DNA of 5,461 bases from Nitrospirota bacterium (GTDB taxonomy: Bacteria > Nitrospirota > Nitrospiria > Nitrospirales > Nitrospiraceae): NCBI GenBank assembly GCA_004296865.1, contig SCVQ01000234.1, positions 1 through 5,461 on the forward strand. Direction: 5' to 3'. The position numbers and the translations under genes were made by a program. Shown here in pieces: positions 5,199-5,461 of the stretch. The stretch's first letter is position 1, and each line of letters starts with the position of its first letter. Below the pieces are notes generated by a model. That model was not told where the DNA came from. It saw nothing but the letters and a program-made list of their open reading frames with translations, and searched no databases.

Positions 5199-5286
5199 TT
5201 AGGCGAAGTTAAAAACCATCCGAGGCTAAAAAAAGAGGGGTGGGTGGGTACAGGTCGCCGAGGGGCCTGTACCCGCTCGGAGATGC
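5199..5286 (+). repeat. Intergenic structured repeat, copy 3
   Basis: CCATC (5216-5220) and the main hairpin (5241-5279) are conserved; the small GNRA hairpin has lost two bases and is broken (CCATCCGAGGCT). The main hairpin has a 13-bp outer stem, bulge GTC (5254-5256), inner stem GCC/GGC (5257-5259, 5264-5266) and loop GAGG. GCCGAGGGGCCTGT (5257-5270) and ACCCGCTCGG (5271-5280) are identical to copy 2. A run of seven A (5228-5234) precedes the G-rich linker. This copy lies between the coiled-coil gene and a strong terminator, in a 471-nt stretch with no gene. Confidence 0.75.
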
Positions 5287-5315
5287 CAGCCACGGCTAAA
5301 CAATAGAGAAGTGAC

Positions 5316-5353
5316 GGGGCTAGGCTGTTTCCAAGTCTGGCCCCTTGTTTTTA
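5316..5353 (+). terminator. Strong Rho-independent terminator
   Basis: GGGGCTAGGCT (5316-5326) pairs with AGTCTGGCCCC (5334-5344) over 11 positions, two of them G-U, around a 7-nt loop. TTGTTTTTATT follows directly. This is a textbook intrinsic terminator on the plus strand. It lies 326 nt after the coiled-coil stop, so that transcript, or an RNA starting within the gap, would include the palindrome and repeat copy 3. Confidence 0.85.
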
Positions 5354-5371
5354 TTGGCCCACTTCGGCGAG

Positions 5372-5400
5372 TTGACGCAATTCTTCGTAAGGCGTAGCCT
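5372..5400 (+). promoter_or_regulatory. Promoter for a gene or RNA beyond the window
   Basis: TTGACG (5372-5377) and TAGCCT (5395-5400) are 17 bases apart, the same boxes and spacing as at 4278-4306. Both are followed by a similar GTCCTGAAT(T)CACAG stretch (5406-5420 here, 4329-4342 there). A small palindrome ATCAC-A-GTGAT (5414-5424) lies just downstream and could bind a regulator. No start codon with a ribosome binding site appears before the window ends. Confidence 0.5.
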
Positions 5401-5461
5401 GTCGCTGTCCTGAATCACAGTGATCCTAGGCACTGGCAGACGGGGCGAGAAAGGTTCCTGA

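Noticed and set aside
5225..5280. Minus-strand terminator formed by repeat copy 3 and its A7 run
   Set aside because: On the minus strand the hairpin is separated from the T7 run by about ten C-rich bases, too far for intrinsic termination, and the other copies lack the T run.
2934..5286. Integron attC sites separating gene cassettes
   Set aside because: The gene-repeat-gene layout suggested cassettes, but no GTTRRRY/RYYYAAC core pair was found at the repeats. GTTAAAA at 5208-5214 does not fit, and there is no integrase in view.
2934..5286. CRISPR array
   Set aside because: Only three long, imperfect copies more than 900 nt apart, with genes between them and no short regular spacers.
5076..5306. 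76-codon open frame on the plus strand in the last gap
   Set aside because: It crosses the large palindrome and the structured repeat, lacks a convincing ribosome binding site and resembles no protein.

Overview
The window looks like chromosomal DNA from a GC-rich bacterium. The mix of a release factor 3 gene, a long chlamydial-type family I pyrophosphatase, a compact FitAB/VapBC-like pair, an orphan HicB and a small coiled-coil protein suggests a Nitrospira-like (Nitrospirota) genome. That is an impression from family resemblance, not a proof.

Layout. The left edge (1-123, minus strand) holds what looks like the middle of an EamA/DMT-type transporter whose N-terminal half is missing. Next on the minus strand is intact prfC (187-1806), followed by a small hairpin. 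A 216-nt gap separates it from the divergent plus-strand ppa (2023-2703). From here every gene is on the plus strand. A 389-nt gap leads to the toxin-antitoxin pair vapB-vapC (3093-3326, 3323-3754; 4-nt overlap), then an orphan hicB (3803-4051), apparently in the same transcript. A 303-nt gap leads to a 211-aa coiled-coil protein of unknown function (4355-4990). The last 471 nt contain no gene. They hold a 175-nt imperfect palindrome, a repeat copy, a strong Rho-independent terminator (5316-5353) and a promoter (5372-5400) for something beyond the window.

The main discovery is a dispersed, same-orientation intergenic element present three times (about 2934-3016, 4186-4276 and 5199-5286), once in each of the three large gaps. 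Each copy can fold, as plus-strand RNA, into the same hairpin of about 39 nt: a long outer stem, a 3-nt 5' bulge, a GCC/GGC inner stem and a tetraloop. Several base pairs change in a compensatory or G-U-preserving way between copies. Two copies also carry a small GNRA-type hairpin just upstream, and all end in a CTCGG tail. Each copy is followed by a TTGACR-N17-(-10) promoter, and copies 1 and 2 are preceded by a terminator-like hairpin. The gaps therefore read as repeated modules of terminator, structured element and promoter.

Regulatory detail around vapBC is also rich: an 11-bp tandem repeat overlaps the -10 box (likely operator), a 12-nt hairpin covers the vapC ribosome binding site, and a perfect 10-bp inverted repeat lies inside vapC.
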